From: Methanothrix soehngenii GP6
Lineage (GTDB): Archaea; Halobacteriota; Methanosarcinia; Methanotrichales; Methanotrichaceae
Assembly: GCF_000204415.1 (NCBI RefSeq)
Contig: NC_015416.1
Location: forward strand, 2,232,001 to 2,296,000
Length of the DNA stretch: 64,000 bases
Direction: 5' to 3'
Numbering within the stretch: position 1 is the stretch's first letter; every line of letters begins with the position of its first letter. Positions 1-8,980 of this stretch are shown one piece after another. The notes below the pieces were generated by a model, which saw only the letters and a list, made by a program, of their open reading frames with translations, did not search any database and had not been told where the DNA came from. The position numbers were made by a program, and so were the translations under genes.

Positions 1-48
1 CTCTTGAAAAGATTTCCGATCGAAACCCATTTTATCTGCTCTCGATCA

Positions 49-1098
49 TCACCCTAGGAGCCTGCCCGCTGGCCCTATCGTTCCCCGCTCCGTCTGGCAG
101 ACGACGGACTCCAGACCGCAGTCTCTAAGAATATAATGGACCTCCAGCATCTTCCAGTGGCTGGGCCGGACCAGATCCGACCTTCTGAACTCCGGCCGGT
201 AGTCCAGAACACAGACCTGAATCCAGGGATCGATGCTGACGATCCTCTCCGCCATCTCCTGGATCTCTGATATGCTGATCAGTTCCTCATTGAATGGGAT
301 GCCGATGCCCAAGAAGACCTGGGGATGGCTGTCGTGCAGATATTTCACTGCCTCCCAGGCGGTCTGCAGATATTTGGTCGCCAGCCCCTCATCCAAAAGG
401 CCGGTTATCTCCATGAAGGTGGATATCCTAAGGGCCTTCAGATCGATGCCAATGTCGGTCATGCCTGCTCCGACCAGCTCATCGATATAGTCCTCGGTCA
501 AAATTGTGCCGTTGGTATCCACATGAATCCGAGCGATTGGGTTTTGCTCCCGGAGGAGACGTATGAAAGAGATCAGCCACGGCCGGTTGAGGGTGCACTC
601 CCCGCCGGAGATGGCTATGCGCTCCACGCCGCACTGCTTTTTGGTCTCAGTCATCCTCTCCGCCGCCTCCTCTGGGGTGAGGAGCTCGCCTGCATCCATA
701 AAGGCATACCGCCAGTTCTGGCACTGGGGGCAGCAGAGGTTGCAGCCTGAGGTGAAGCAGACCGCTTCTATGAAGCCCAGGCCGCTCTCCAGCCACCATG
801 GTGTGCCCACGCCTCCCGTCTTATGGCCCATGAAGCCTGCCACCATCCTGCGAGGCGTCCCCATGGGCGCTGCAGTCCTTATCCTCATTCCCTCTTGCAC
901 CTGTGCAGTGCAGGCCGGCCTAGCCTCTCCATCTATCTTCAGGGCACAGGCCCAGCATCCTCCCACCTGGCAGGGCATGAATAATCCTTTGTCGGAAGGA
1001 TGCAATGTGATATTATATCCGAGCTTCTCCAGAGCCTCTTTAACTGAGAAGCCAGAAGGCACCTCGATCCGTCTGCCGTCAACCTCTATCGATGTCAT
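49..1098 (-). CDS. Radical SAM protein with N-terminal 2Fe-2S ferredoxin-like domain
   Basis: The first ~75 residues look like a plant-type 2Fe-2S ferredoxin fold: CQVGGCWAC followed by a fourth Cys in ARPAC. The rest is a radical SAM barrel with the CxxxCxxC cluster motif in GCNLCCPQCQNW (about residue 119) and the ISGGE SAM-binding strand near residue 163. The barrel resembles pyruvate-formate-lyase-activating and related activases, but the substrate cannot be told from sequence. The start overlaps the upstream 118-aa ORF by 20 bp, so the two are probably translated together. The ferredoxin-like domain may deliver electrons for SAM cleavage (inference). Family call is firm; function is unknown. 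Confidence 0.85.
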   Translation of the reverse strand: MTSIEVDGRRIEVPSGFSVKEALEKLGYNITLHPSDKGLFMPCQVGGCWACALKIDGEARPACTAQVQEGMRIRTAAPMGTPRRMVAGFMGHKTGGVGTPWWLESGLGFIEAVCFTSGCNLCCPQCQNWRYAFMDAGELLTPEEAAERMTETKKQCGVERIAISGGECTLNRPWLISFIRLLREQNPIARIHVDTNGTILTEDYIDELVGAGMTDIGIDLKALRISTFMEITGLLDEGLATKYLQTAWEAVKYLHDSHPQVFLGIGIPFNEELISISEIQEMAERIVSIDPWIQVCVLDYRPEFRRSDLVRPSHWKMLEVHYILRDCGLESVVCQTERGTIGPAGRLLG

Positions 1099-1435
1099 TG
1101 ACCGCCTTCATGGATTGCATCACAATATCGATGGGAAGCACAGTCTCTCCAGATATGCCGTTTCTGGCAATCCAGGTGCTGATGGATGTGCATGCCATCA
1201 AGACATCCGACTTATCCCTGCTTTTGGCTGCAATGATCCTGGCGACATCATCCTTGTTCCGGATCTTGATGTTGTAGGCCATCTCAATCGCCAAAAGCTG
1301 CATTTTTGCCCTCTCTTCAACCGACTCCATGAATGTGTCAATGCCTTCCTTCATCTTAAGGCCTTTGTTTTCAGTCATCCGCGAGCAGAAGGTTTCAGCT
1401 AGAAGAATGGCTAATTGCACAGGGCCAAATTTCAT
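1079..1435 (-). CDS. Conserved hypothetical protein, 118 aa
   Basis: A small, mostly helical soluble protein that I do not recognise. It has no signal peptide, membrane segment or metal motif. I placed the start at the ATG at 1435, giving 118 aa. A longer reading from a TTG at 1468 would begin inside the T-rich tract that follows sod and looks less likely. The end overlaps the radical SAM gene by 20 bp, so it may be a partner or substrate of that enzyme (inference from context only). Confidence 0.5.
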   Translation of the reverse strand: MKFGPVQLAILLAETFCSRMTENKGLKMKEGIDTFMESVEERAKMQLLAIEMAYNIKIRNKDDVARIIAAKSRDKSDVLMACTSISTWIARNGISGETVLPIDIVMQSMKAVNDIDRG

Positions 1436-1466
1436 GATAAAATGCCAGGCTTTCAGGACTCTGCCC

Positions 1467-1487
1467 AAAAAAAGGGTGAAAGGAGGT
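1467..1487 (-). terminator. Pyrimidine/T-rich terminator after sod
   Basis: Just after the superoxide dismutase stop, the minus strand reads a pyrimidine-rich tract ending in seven T residues (1467-1473), typical of archaeal U-rich termination. The tract includes ATCACCTCCTTT, which matches the anti-Shine-Dalgarno end of archaeal 16S rRNA. It probably separates the prx-sod transcript from the downstream ORF and radical SAM gene. Confidence 0.5.
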
Positions 1488-1489
1488 GA

Positions 1490-2104
<615 letters not shown>

Positions 2105-2143
2105 ATAAAATCACCTTGATTTTCAACCTCATAAATTGTCTGC

Positions 2144-2869
2144 TCACAACTTCTTATGGCAGAACCACCAGTCCTCACAGACCATGCCGCCGCCTGTCTT
2201 TCTGCCGGCAGCAGCCTTCTCATCCGCCGGAGGGGGCACGATCACCTGGTCGCCGAGGAAATCGTTGTTGGGCCAGTTTGCGGGAGTTGCTACCTTATTC
2301 TTGTCCACGACCTGCAGCGCCTCAAGAGCCCTGATGATCTCGCCCATGTTCCTTCCTATCTCCTGGGGATAGAAGAGTATTAGGCGAATTGTGGCCTCAG
2401 GATCGATGATGAATACCGCCCTGACGGTATTGGCGCCCTTGCCAGGATGGATCATCCCCAGCCTCATGGCCACCTTGCCCAGGTCGTCGGCGATTATGGG
2501 GAAGGTGATCTCCACTTTCAGGTTCTCCTTGATCCACTGGGTCCACTTCATATGAGCAAACACCTGATCAACAGAAAGGCCGATAAGCTCGCAGTTCAGC
2601 TTATCGAAGTCGCTCCTCATCTTCTGGAAGGCCACGAATTCAGTGGTGCAGACCGGGGTGAAGTCCCCAGGATGGCTGAAAAGGACTAACCACTTTCCGG
2701 AATATGCATCTGGCAACTTGACCATGCCATGGGTGGTCTTGACCTCCATGGAAGGGAACTTATCTCCAATCAATGGGAAGCCACCTTTGTCGCCCATATG
2801 GTAGCTCATATGGTGAAAACCGCTATGCTCAAATCCCCTCGAGGGGCCGGATCTATCTGATTCGCACAT
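2144..2869 (-). CDS. Peroxiredoxin, Prx6/archaeal AhpC type
   Basis: Thiol peroxidase reducing hydrogen and organic peroxides. The peroxidatic Cys is residue 74 in [15 protein letters not shown]-terminal CEDWWFC pair (Cys231/Cys237) matches the resolving cysteines of archaeal Prx6-type enzymes. Start is uncertain. The ATG at 2869 has a strong GAGAGGAG site 9 nt upstream and gives 241 aa. An internal ATG at 2809 gives 221 aa, closer to the family's usual length, but lacks a ribosome site. Transcribed away from the Fur-like regulator and directly ahead of sod, forming a peroxide/superoxide detoxification unit. Confidence 0.93.
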   Translation of the reverse strand: MCESDRSGPSRGFEHSGFHHMSYHMGDKGGFPLIGDKFPSMEVKTTHGMVKLPDAYSGKWLVLFSHPGDFTPVCTTEFVAFQKMRSDFDKLNCELIGLSVDQVFAHMKWTQWIKENLKVEITFPIIADDLGKVAMRLGMIHPGKGANTVRAVFIIDPEATIRLILFYPQEIGRNMGEIIRALEALQVVDKNKVATPANWPNNDFLGDQVIVPPPADEKAAAGRKTGGGMVCEDWWFCHKKL

Positions 2870-2890
2870 ATTTAATAACTCCTCTCTATC

Positions 2891-2900
2891 ATATATATTT
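2891..2900 (-). promoter_or_regulatory. TATA box for the prx-sod transcript
   Basis: AAATATATAT on the minus strand, about 22-31 nt ahead of the 2869 start, fits an archaeal TATA box. The rest of the 306-bp divergent spacer (2870-3175) has no gene that I can support. It holds this promoter and the regulator promoter/operator at its other end. Confidence 0.5.
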
Positions 2901-3140
2901 GGTTCTGTTAGATGAAGCCTTTCAGTTTCTTCAATACTCTTCCATTTGGCAGAATTTGCAGCTATGATGCCACTTGAGCTCCACCTGAGATCGGACAGGG
3001 ATCTCGCTGGTGCAGCTGTTCTTGCCCTAAATCCTAGATGAACTCACACACTTTATTTGGAGATAGCCCGCGAGGTTTGATCCTGCCCACCTCCCAAACC
3101 AATCAGTCCTTTCTCTGCCCTGAATTCCAGTGGGGGATAT

Positions 3141-3175
3141 GTTTATTTAAGAGTGATTATTAGCTAATAATTACT
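3141..3175 (+). promoter_or_regulatory. Promoter and palindromic operator of the Fur/PerR-like gene
   Basis: A TATA-like GTTTATTTAA (3141-3150) lies about 25-30 nt before the ATG at 3176, implying a leaderless or nearly leaderless mRNA. Between them a perfect 16-bp palindrome, ATTATTAGCTAATAAT (3156-3171), ends 4 nt before the start codon. AT-rich inverted repeats of this kind are typical Fur/PerR boxes. Its position over the expected transcription start suggests the regulator represses its own gene. Confidence 0.6.
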
Positions 3176-3664
3176 ATGATCAGTGCAGACAGCCTGGACT
3201 CAACCATCATAAAGACATTTCGCAACAGCGGCTATAGAGCCACTCCCCAGAGAATAGCCATCAGCAGATACATACTGCGCAATCACGAGCATCCTTCAGC
3301 ACAGAAGACTTATCAGGAAGTCAAGAAGACCCATCCTACCGTAAGCCTGGCCACCATCTACACCACAATAAAAATTCTAAAAAAGACCGGCCTGATCTGT
3401 GAGTTGAACCTGCCTCAATCTCAAACCAGGTATGATCCCAATACAGAGCCCCATGCGCACCTGGTCTGCCTTCAGTGCGGCAGCGTCACCGATTGGATGG
3501 ACCCGATAATGCAGAAATTGGTGAAAAATGTCTCCAGCAAGGCGAACTTCACTGTAATCGGATCGAGCTTTGATCTGGAGGGGATCTGCGCTTTGTGCGG
3601 TCGAAGGGCAAAGGATGCCCTGAAAAGCGCCTCCCCACCGGCAGAATCAATATCGGCCGAGTAA
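3176..3664 (+). CDS. Fur-family transcriptional regulator, PerR-like
   Basis: A 162-aa metal-dependent repressor. The N-terminal winged helix (residues ~10-85) includes YRATPQRIAI and the recognition region TVSLATIYTTIKIL. The C-terminal dimerisation domain has HAHLVCLQCG and GICALCG, two CxxC pairs that form the structural zinc site. Location opposite peroxiredoxin-sod favours a PerR-type peroxide sensor over an iron-uptake regulator, but this is inferred from neighbours. A 16-bp palindrome overlaps its promoter. Residues after ~150 form a short flexible tail rich in Ser, Ala and Glu. Confidence 0.88.
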   Translation: MISADSLDSTIIKTFRNSGYRATPQRIAISRYILRNHEHPSAQKTYQEVKKTHPTVSLATIYTTIKILKKTGLICELNLPQSQTRYDPNTEPHAHLVCLQCGSVTDWMDPIMQKLVKNVSSKANFTVIGSSFDLEGICALCGRRAKDALKSASPPAESISAE

Positions 3665-3710
3665 AAATCGTTATAAGCCTTTTTGTCGATACCAGTCTTA
3701 ATCACTTGAT

Positions 3711-4541
3711 TTACATGGATCTGAGCCGGGCGATCCTCTCCTCTGTGCTGGGATGGGTGGAGAAGAGTGACGCCACTGCCTTTCCTTTGAGGGGATTGAC
3801 GATGAACATATGAGCCGTAGATGGGTTCACGTCCGAACGCACTGCATTATTGCCCGACTCCAGCTTGGCCAGGGCACTGGCCAGGGAGAGGGGCTTGCCG
3901 CTTATCTTCGCTCCACCGGCATCGGCCTCAAACTCCCTGCCCCTGGATATCGCCAGCTGGACGATGGTGGCGGCCAAAGGAGCCAGGATGGCCATGGCTA
4001 AAACTCCCAGGGGGTTGGGGCCATCATCGTCCCCACCGCCGAAGATCAGCGACCACTGGGCCATATTGGCCATAAATGTGATCACTCCGGCAAGGGTAGC
4101 CGCTATGGTGCTGATCAGAGTGTCCCGATTCCGGACATGAGCCAGCTCATGAGAGATCACTCCTGCCAGCTCGTCTCTATTTAGGATCCTGGTGATCCCA
4201 GTGGTAACGGCGACTGCTGCGTGCTTGGGATCCCTGCCCGTGGCAAAGGCATTGGGCATGGGATTATCGACTATATAAAGCCTGGGCATGGGAAGGCCAG
4301 CGTTGGCGGCCAGATTCTCCACCATGCCGAAGAGCTCCGGAGCCTCCGCTACTGTGAGCTCGCGGGCTTTATACATCTTTAAGACCAATTTGTCGCTGTA
4401 CCAATAGGTTCCAAAGTTCATCAAAATGGAGAAGATCAGGGCTATGAGCATGCCACCTCTTCCACCAAAGTAGCCGCCGATCAGCAGCAAAATTCCTGTC
4501 AGACCGGCCAGCAATAGGGTCGTTCTGATCATATTGGCCAT
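3711..4541 (-). CDS. htpX: Membrane zinc metalloprotease HtpX (M48)
   Basis: Degrades damaged or misfolded membrane proteins. Two N-terminal membrane segments (about residues 7-45) are followed by the zinc-protease domain with HELAH (residues 131-135) and the third zinc ligand in EFEADAGGA near residue 206. Two more hydrophobic stretches lie around residues 145-195. The 276-aa length is normal. It is divergent from a rhomboid protease, with about 195 bp between the starts, so the two membrane proteases may share regulation. The 46 bp between this gene and the convergent regulator contain a short T-run. Confidence 0.93.
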   Translation of the reverse strand: MANMIRTTLLLAGLTGILLLIGGYFGGRGGMLIALIFSILMNFGTYWYSDKLVLKMYKARELTVAEAPELFGMVENLAANAGLPMPRLYIVDNPMPNAFATGRDPKHAAVAVTTGITRILNRDELAGVISHELAHVRNRDTLISTIAATLAGVITFMANMAQWSLIFGGGDDDGPNPLGVLAMAILAPLAATIVQLAISRGREFEADAGGAKISGKPLSLASALAKLESGNNAVRSDVNPSTAHMFIVNPLKGKAVASLFSTHPSTEERIARLRSM

Positions 4542-4736
4542 AGGTATTGGTTCGTCTAGAGAGTTATTTATCTTTTGCTATTGGCTGATCGGATACCATC
4601 GAATGGATGTCCTCAAAGGCAGTTTTTTGGGGAGAGGAGTTGTCCATACTCGATGCATAGGATAAGTATATTGACAGGTAATTTGATTGTGAGCACAAGA
4701 GCCTGAGAGAGTACAGGATAAGATAATTTGAGGTGA

Positions 4737-5447
4737 ATGATGTTTGCACCGGTGGGCACAGAGGAGATCATACCGCGCCGAAGCTTTCCGATAGTTACGG
4801 CAGTGATAGTGGCAATTAACGTCCTTTTTTTTATCTATGAGATCTATATTCTGATCACAGATGGATCACAGGGACTGAATTCCTTTTTCAATACCTTCGG
4901 CCTGGTGCCTGCCGATGTCACAAGCGTCCAGAGCAGCATGCTGCCACCATATTCAACATTCTTCACCTCCATGTTCATCCATGCGGGCATATTGCATATC
5001 CTCTCCAATATGGTCTTTCTGGCCGTATTTGGCGATAACGTGGAGGACCTCTTGGGCCCCATCCCCTATCTCATCTTCTATCTGCTCTGCGGCCTTGCGG
5101 CATCAGCCGCCCAGATTGCTGCTGACCCCTCCTCAATCATCCCCAATGTGGGGGCCAGCGGGGCGATCTCTGGGGTTCTGGCCGGGTACCTCGTCCTCCT
5201 GCCCACGGGCACTGTACGCCTGTTTATATTCTTCGGATTCTTCTACCGAATCACCAAGATACCAGCGCTGCTCTTCATCACCGTCTGGTTCGTCATCCAG
5301 CTATTCAGCGGTGTGGCCTCGTTGGGAGCGGTGGCAGAAGGCGGTGGTGTGGCCTACTGGGCTCACATTGGAGGTTTCATAGCAGGATTACTGCTCGCTT
5401 TTGCCTACAAGACAATCATGAGACGGCATCTATTCCCGTCGCACTGA
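4737..5447 (+). CDS. Rhomboid-family intramembrane serine protease
   Basis: Cleaves transmembrane segments inside the bilayer. It has six or seven hydrophobic helices. The catalytic Ser is in GASGAISG (S141) and the catalytic His in YWAHIGG (H210). The oxyanion-side region FIHAGILHILSNMVFL carries the conserved His and Asn. Two adjacent ATGs (4737 and 4740) follow a GAGGTGA ribosome site. Its divergent neighbour htpX is also a membrane quality-control protease. Natural substrates are unknown. Confidence 0.93.
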   Translation: MMFAPVGTEEIIPRRSFPIVTAVIVAINVLFFIYEIYILITDGSQGLNSFFNTFGLVPADVTSVQSSMLPPYSTFFTSMFIHAGILHILSNMVFLAVFGDNVEDLLGPIPYLIFYLLCGLAASAAQIAADPSSIIPNVGASGAISGVLAGYLVLLPTGTVRLFIFFGFFYRITKIPALLFITVWFVIQLFSGVASLGAVAEGGGVAYWAHIGGFIAGLLLAFAYKTIMRRHLFPSH

Positions 5448-5519
5448 GGGAAAGGAGAGCAATAAGGGCCTCCAAAATCTTTTTCTTCAGATATGCAGAA
5501 TGGACATCCTTGAGGAGGA

Positions 5520-6197
5520 ATGATCTTTAAAGGGAGTTTTATCTGTATCCTGGTTTCTGGCGTTATCTTAATGCAGATATCACTCATAGCTCAATCGGGC
5601 TTCTGTGCACCCGCTTCGCATGATGAGGAAGGCATAAGCTGCTACAATAAGGGCATAGACCTGGCCGAGCAGGGCAGATATGATGAGGCCATAGCGGAGT
5701 TTGACCGCTACATCCAGGATTATCCGGATTATGCCCGGGCCTGGTACAACAAGGGGGTTGCTCTAACCCAGCAGGGCAAGTACGAAGAAGCCCTCATCGC
5801 CTTCGACAGGGTGACCGATATCGAGCCGCAAAATTCCCAGGCCTGGTATAATAGGGGAGTGGTCCTGTACATCCTGGGAAGATACGAGGAGGCTCTGGAG
5901 GCGTCCAATAGGTCCACGATGCTGAATGGTGAAGATGCCAGGGCCTGGATCAATGAGGGAAATGTGCTCTTTCAATTGAACAGGCATGAGCAGGCGGTGG
6001 CAGCATACGATCGAGCCATCGGGATCGATCCCCACTCTGCCCAGGCCTGGTGCAACCGCTGCAATTCGCTGATCAACCGGTCGGAGTACGATCTGGCGTT
6101 ATCATCTGCCCAGAAGGCCATCCAGATCGACCCGGATATGGTAGAGGCTTACAGCTGCAGGGAGGCGGCACTTATGGAGCTGGGAAGGGACTCATAG
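5520..6197 (+). CDS. Secreted or membrane-anchored TPR-repeat protein
   Basis: The N-terminal hydrophobic segment (residues ~8-28) reads as a signal peptide ending near GFCAP. About five tetratricopeptide repeats follow, with the 34-residue rhythm seen in AWYNKGVALTQQGKYEEAL, AWYNRGVVLYILGRYEEAL and later copies. TPR arrays are protein-protein scaffolds; no catalytic motif is present. Methanosarcinales genomes carry many such proteins. It starts 72 bp after the rhomboid gene on the same strand. The partner is unknown. Confidence 0.85.
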   Translation: MIFKGSFICILVSGVILMQISLIAQSGFCAPASHDEEGISCYNKGIDLAEQGRYDEAIAEFDRYIQDYPDYARAWYNKGVALTQQGKYEEALIAFDRVTDIEPQNSQAWYNRGVVLYILGRYEEALEASNRSTMLNGEDARAWINEGNVLFQLNRHEQAVAAYDRAIGIDPHSAQAWCNRCNSLINRSEYDLALSSAQKAIQIDPDMVEAYSCREAALMELGRDS

Positions 6198-6245
6198 GCG
6201 GCCGCTGCCCTGACCAGGTCAGAGGTGGCTTGTATCATCGAGAAT

Positions 6246-7433
6246 TTATGCCTCTGCCTCACCCATCAATCTATTCACCAGCCACTCGGGCTCGAACTTC
6301 ACCAGGTCGGGATAGGTCTGTCCCACGCCAAGGAAGAGCACCGGCTTGCCGGTTATATAAGCGATGGATATGGCAGATCCGCCCTTAGCGTCGGCATCGG
6401 TCTTGGTGAGGATCGATCCATCGATGGGCACCGACTCATTGAACAGGCGCGCCCTCTCCACGGCATCGTTGCCTGCTATTGCCTCATCCACGAATATCAG
6501 CAGATCGGGGGTTGTGACCCGGACGATCTTTCTCATCTGATCCATGAGGTTGATGTTGGTATGCAGCCTGCCAGCCGTGTCCGCCAGGACTACATCCTTG
6601 TTATGGGCCCGGGCATACTCGATGGCATCGAATATCACCGCTGCCGGATCTCCGCCCGTCTTGTGCTTGACCACCTTCAGCCCCAGATTGTTGCCATGCA
6701 CCTCTAATTGTTCAATGGCTCCCGCCCTGAAGGTATCGCCAGCGGCAAGGACCACAGAGTAGCTCTGATCCATGAGATACTTTGCCACCTTGGCGATGCT
6801 GGTCGTCTTACCGGTGCCGTTCACTCCCACGAACAGGATCTTGACCGGCTTATCCTTCGCCCGGATGTACTCATCGAAGTCCAGGTGGTTCTTGGATAGA
6901 AGGGTTATCAGCGCATTTCTAAGAGAGTCCTCAGCCAGCTGGCCGGTATCCGAACCGATCTTCTTTTTCTTCCCAACCAGATCGGACTTGACCTCTCTTA
7001 CGATCTCCTCAGCCACCGGAAGGGCGACATCGCTCTCCATGAGGGCCATCTCCAATGCCCACATGGGCTCCTCCAGATCCTTCTCCTCTAAGATTATCTC
7101 CTGCTCGAAGACCAGGGTCTTGGCCTTCTGCAGGAATGAGAATCTGCCTTTCTTATTTTTGGTCTCTCCATTATCCAAGGGCTTGGCCAAGGGCTCCTTC
7201 GTAGCAGATCCAGAAGATGCTCCCATTTTGGGCTCCTTTGCCTTCGAATCCATCCTGCCGGCATCCGGAGCCTCCAGAGCAGGCCGATCCTCTGCCTCGA
7301 TCTCCTCTGGCTGTGCTGCTCCCTTCGAGCCCTTGGCTGAAACCTTCTCAGCGACCTTGGCAGACAGGGCCTCCTTAAAGCCGGAGAGCTTCTCTTTGAA
7401 CCGGTTAAACAACCCCTTCGCTCCCCTGGCCAC
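6246..7433 (-). CDS. ftsY: Signal recognition particle receptor FtsY
   Basis: GTPase that receives SRP-ribosome complexes at the membrane. The N-terminal ~110 residues are a charged, low-complexity A region rich in Lys, Glu and Ala. The NG domain follows, with P-loop GVNGTGKTT, the insertion-box region AGDTFRAGAIEQL, ADTAGR and the TKTDADAKGG guanine-specificity motif. The 395-aa length is typical. It overlaps the prefoldin gene by 29 bp at the end of the S19e-to-FtsY operon, which links ribosome and targeting genes in many archaea. Confidence 0.97.
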   Translation of the reverse strand: MARGAKGLFNRFKEKLSGFKEALSAKVAEKVSAKGSKGAAQPEEIEAEDRPALEAPDAGRMDSKAKEPKMGASSGSATKEPLAKPLDNGETKNKKGRFSFLQKAKTLVFEQEIILEEKDLEEPMWALEMALMESDVALPVAEEIVREVKSDLVGKKKKIGSDTGQLAEDSLRNALITLLSKNHLDFDEYIRAKDKPVKILFVGVNGTGKTTSIAKVAKYLMDQSYSVVLAAGDTFRAGAIEQLEVHGNNLGLKVVKHKTGGDPAAVIFDAIEYARAHNKDVVLADTAGRLHTNINLMDQMRKIVRVTTPDLLIFVDEAIAGNDAVERARLFNESVPIDGSILTKTDADAKGGSAISIAYITGKPVLFLGVGQTYPDLVKFEPEWLVNRLMGEAEA

Positions 7434-7860
7434 CGCTGAGGCGGCTTTCGTACTGCTGCATTATGCCCTGAATCTTCTGCATCTCTTGATCGATCTTGGC
7501 AAGAACTTCCGTGAGCTTTTTCGAGCCCTCAAGAACCTCATTCTTCCGAGTCCTCAGGATCTCTATGGCCTCTTCAGATCTTTTTTCTATGCTCACACCT
7601 GCCCCGACATTCAAGATCACATTCTCCTTGGAGGCGAGTTTGCCGTGGATGAAAGATCCAGAGCCTATGGGAACCAGAATCTCCTGACCGACCTCAGCCT
7701 CCTGCAGAGCATCAACTGCTGCGAGAGCACTTTCTAGCCCCTGGGCAGCGATCTGGCTCAGGCCGAGCTGATGGGAGATTCCCTCTGCCTGAGCCTGGTA
7801 CTGCTCATATGCGGCCAGGAGCCTTCTGATCTCCTCCTCGCTCCCAGGAGAGCTACTCAA
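7405..7860 (-). CDS. pfdA: Prefoldin alpha subunit
   Basis: Subunit of the jellyfish-shaped alpha2-beta4 chaperone that hands unfolded proteins to the group II chaperonin. N- and C-terminal coiled coils flank the conserved beta-hairpin core (VPIGSGSFIHGKL and VILNVGAGVSIEK). The 151-aa length fits. It overlaps LX by 8 bp and ftsY by 29 bp, indicating coupled translation. Confidence 0.95.
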   Translation of the reverse strand: MSSSPGSEEEIRRLLAAYEQYQAQAEGISHQLGLSQIAAQGLESALAAVDALQEAEVGQEILVPIGSGSFIHGKLASKENVILNVGAGVSIEKRSEEAIEILRTRKNEVLEGSKKLTEVLAKIDQEMQKIQGIMQQYESRLSGGQGSEGVV

Positions 7861-8041
7861 CTGTCTTCACCTCGTCTATCTTGATAAGGCCTCTTTTCAG
7901 ACCATGTTGACTTCCCATCAGGGAGTAGACCATATTTTTGGCATTCTTCTCGTTCTGGCTATCCACTACCTTGCTGAAAGGAAGCCAGGTCTTGCCAATA
8001 AGCCCTCCCTTATATCTTCCCTTGATCTCAAAATTAGTCAT
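7853..8041 (-). CDS. rpl18a: Large-subunit ribosomal protein L18Ae (LX/eL20)
   Basis: A 62-aa archaeal 50S protein in the usual place between aIF6 and prefoldin alpha. It shows the family pattern of an initial strand (FEIKGRYK), then TWLPFSKVV and the helix NEKNAKNMVYSLMGSQHGLKR. It lies 15 bp after eif6 and overlaps pfdA by 8 bp. Confidence 0.95.
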   Translation of the reverse strand: MTNFEIKGRYKGGLIGKTWLPFSKVVDSQNEKNAKNMVYSLMGSQHGLKRGLIKIDEVKTVE

Positions 8042-8056
8042 GAATTTTCACCTCTA

Positions 8057-8722
8057 TTACGCCAGGAAATCCAATGCATCTTCAATGCGGCCCAGCTCCG
8101 GGCCGGTGGTCTCGTCTCCTGCGAGGTAGCCGTAGCTGTTCGCCAACAGACCTGAGCCCACCAGTGGCGAGCCGAGGTTGACTGTGCCCACATCCACAGG
8201 CAGTTCGAATAGCTCCTCCAGCACTGCCATTTCCTGTTCGGATACCCTGGGATGGACAAGAAGGCCTTTGTTGGTGGCAACACCAGCCATTCCCACGGTC
8301 TTCAGGCCTCCGATGGTGCCCTTTTGCACCTTGACCTCAAGCGTCTCCTCTATCGCCCGACAGGCTCTGGTGGAGAGGCCGGGATGAACCATAGCGGCGC
8401 TGTCGTTGGCCAGGATGACATTGCCGGCGGCATTGATCCTGGTCGGCAGCCTGGAGACCTTTCCATGCTCTTGGAGGATCTTCAGATCTTCAGCTTCCGC
8501 ATGGCGGCTGACCACAAATCCGCTCTTGTTGGCGGAAATGAGCGAGCCTGTGACCGATCCGATGCCAGCAGGGATGCATACTGCCTTTACGTGAAGCCCT
8601 TCTTCTATGAATGCCAGATCCTCTGGCCCGACTACTGCTGGCAGCAGTACTATATCATCTGTGCAGCGGGCGAATACACCCAGCAGACTGCTACCTGCAA
8701 TCTTGATCCTCTTATCTCTCAC
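8057..8722 (-). CDS. eif6: Translation initiation factor 6 (aIF6)
   Basis: Binds the 50S subunit and prevents early joining with the 30S. The protein has the five-fold pseudosymmetric pentein repeat, visible as recurring phrases such as GSVTGSLISANKSGFVVS, GNVILANDSAAMVHPGLS and GVATNKGLLVHPRVS. I chose the GTG at 8722, giving 221 aa, the family's usual size, with homology starting at once (RIKIAGSSLLGVFAR). A longer ATG reading from 8755 would overlap L31e by 44 bp and add an unrelated stretch. The GTG start overlaps the L31e end by 11 bp. Confidence 0.93.
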   Translation of the reverse strand: MRDKRIKIAGSSLLGVFARCTDDIVLLPAVVGPEDLAFIEEGLHVKAVCIPAGIGSVTGSLISANKSGFVVSRHAEAEDLKILQEHGKVSRLPTRINAAGNVILANDSAAMVHPGLSTRACRAIEETLEVKVQKGTIGGLKTVGMAGVATNKGLLVHPRVSEQEMAVLEELFELPVDVGTVNLGSPLVGSGLLANSYGYLAGDETTGPELGRIEDALDFLA

Positions 8723-8978
8723 CGGCAAACTCTGCTTCCACTCCGCCGTCTTCAAACTTGACCGCCCGCACCCTTACCCGCCTTGGTGGCTTCATATCCC
8801 CTCTTCTCCAGATAACCTGGTTTAGGCCGGGATCGATCTTCACATCCTCTGCGGGGGTCTTCATATGCCGGGCAAGGTAATTCCTTATCTCAGCCATGGC
8901 CCGGTTGGACCTTCTGTAAACGGGAACGCATTTCACAATACCCAGGGGTATGGTGTAAACTCTTTCTGTGTCCGCCAT
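8712..8978 (-). CDS. rpl31e: Ribosomal protein L31e
   Basis: An 88-aa 50S protein located near the exit tunnel in archaeal ribosomes. The family signature begins right at the start (MADTERVYTIPLG) and includes RRSNRAMAEIRNYLARHMK and NQVIWRRG. I used the ATG at 8978, two bases after the L39e stop. An in-frame upstream ATG would read through the end of the L39e gene and gives an atypical N-terminus. Confidence 0.96.
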   Translation of the reverse strand: MADTERVYTIPLGIVKCVPVYRRSNRAMAEIRNYLARHMKTPAEDVKIDPGLNQVIWRRGDMKPPRRVRVRAVKFEDGGVEAEFAGER

Positions 8979-8980
8979 TG

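Noticed and set aside
563-1402. A 279-aa plus-strand reading frame opposite the radical SAM gene
   Set aside because: Antisense to a clear radical SAM gene and the small ORF; Pro/Ser-rich, no domain. A shadow frame.
2107-2123. Inverted repeat AAAATCA/TGATTTT over the sod ribosome site
   Set aside because: Seven-bp arms in an A/T-rich leader are easily due to chance; no second copy at prx. Not claimed as an operator.
4564-4749. A 61-aa minus-strand frame between htpX and rhomboid
   Set aside because: Low-complexity, overlaps the rhomboid start and promoter; no ribosome site.
6772-7737. A 321-aa plus-strand frame
   Set aside because: Antisense to ftsY and prefoldin genes, which are certain.
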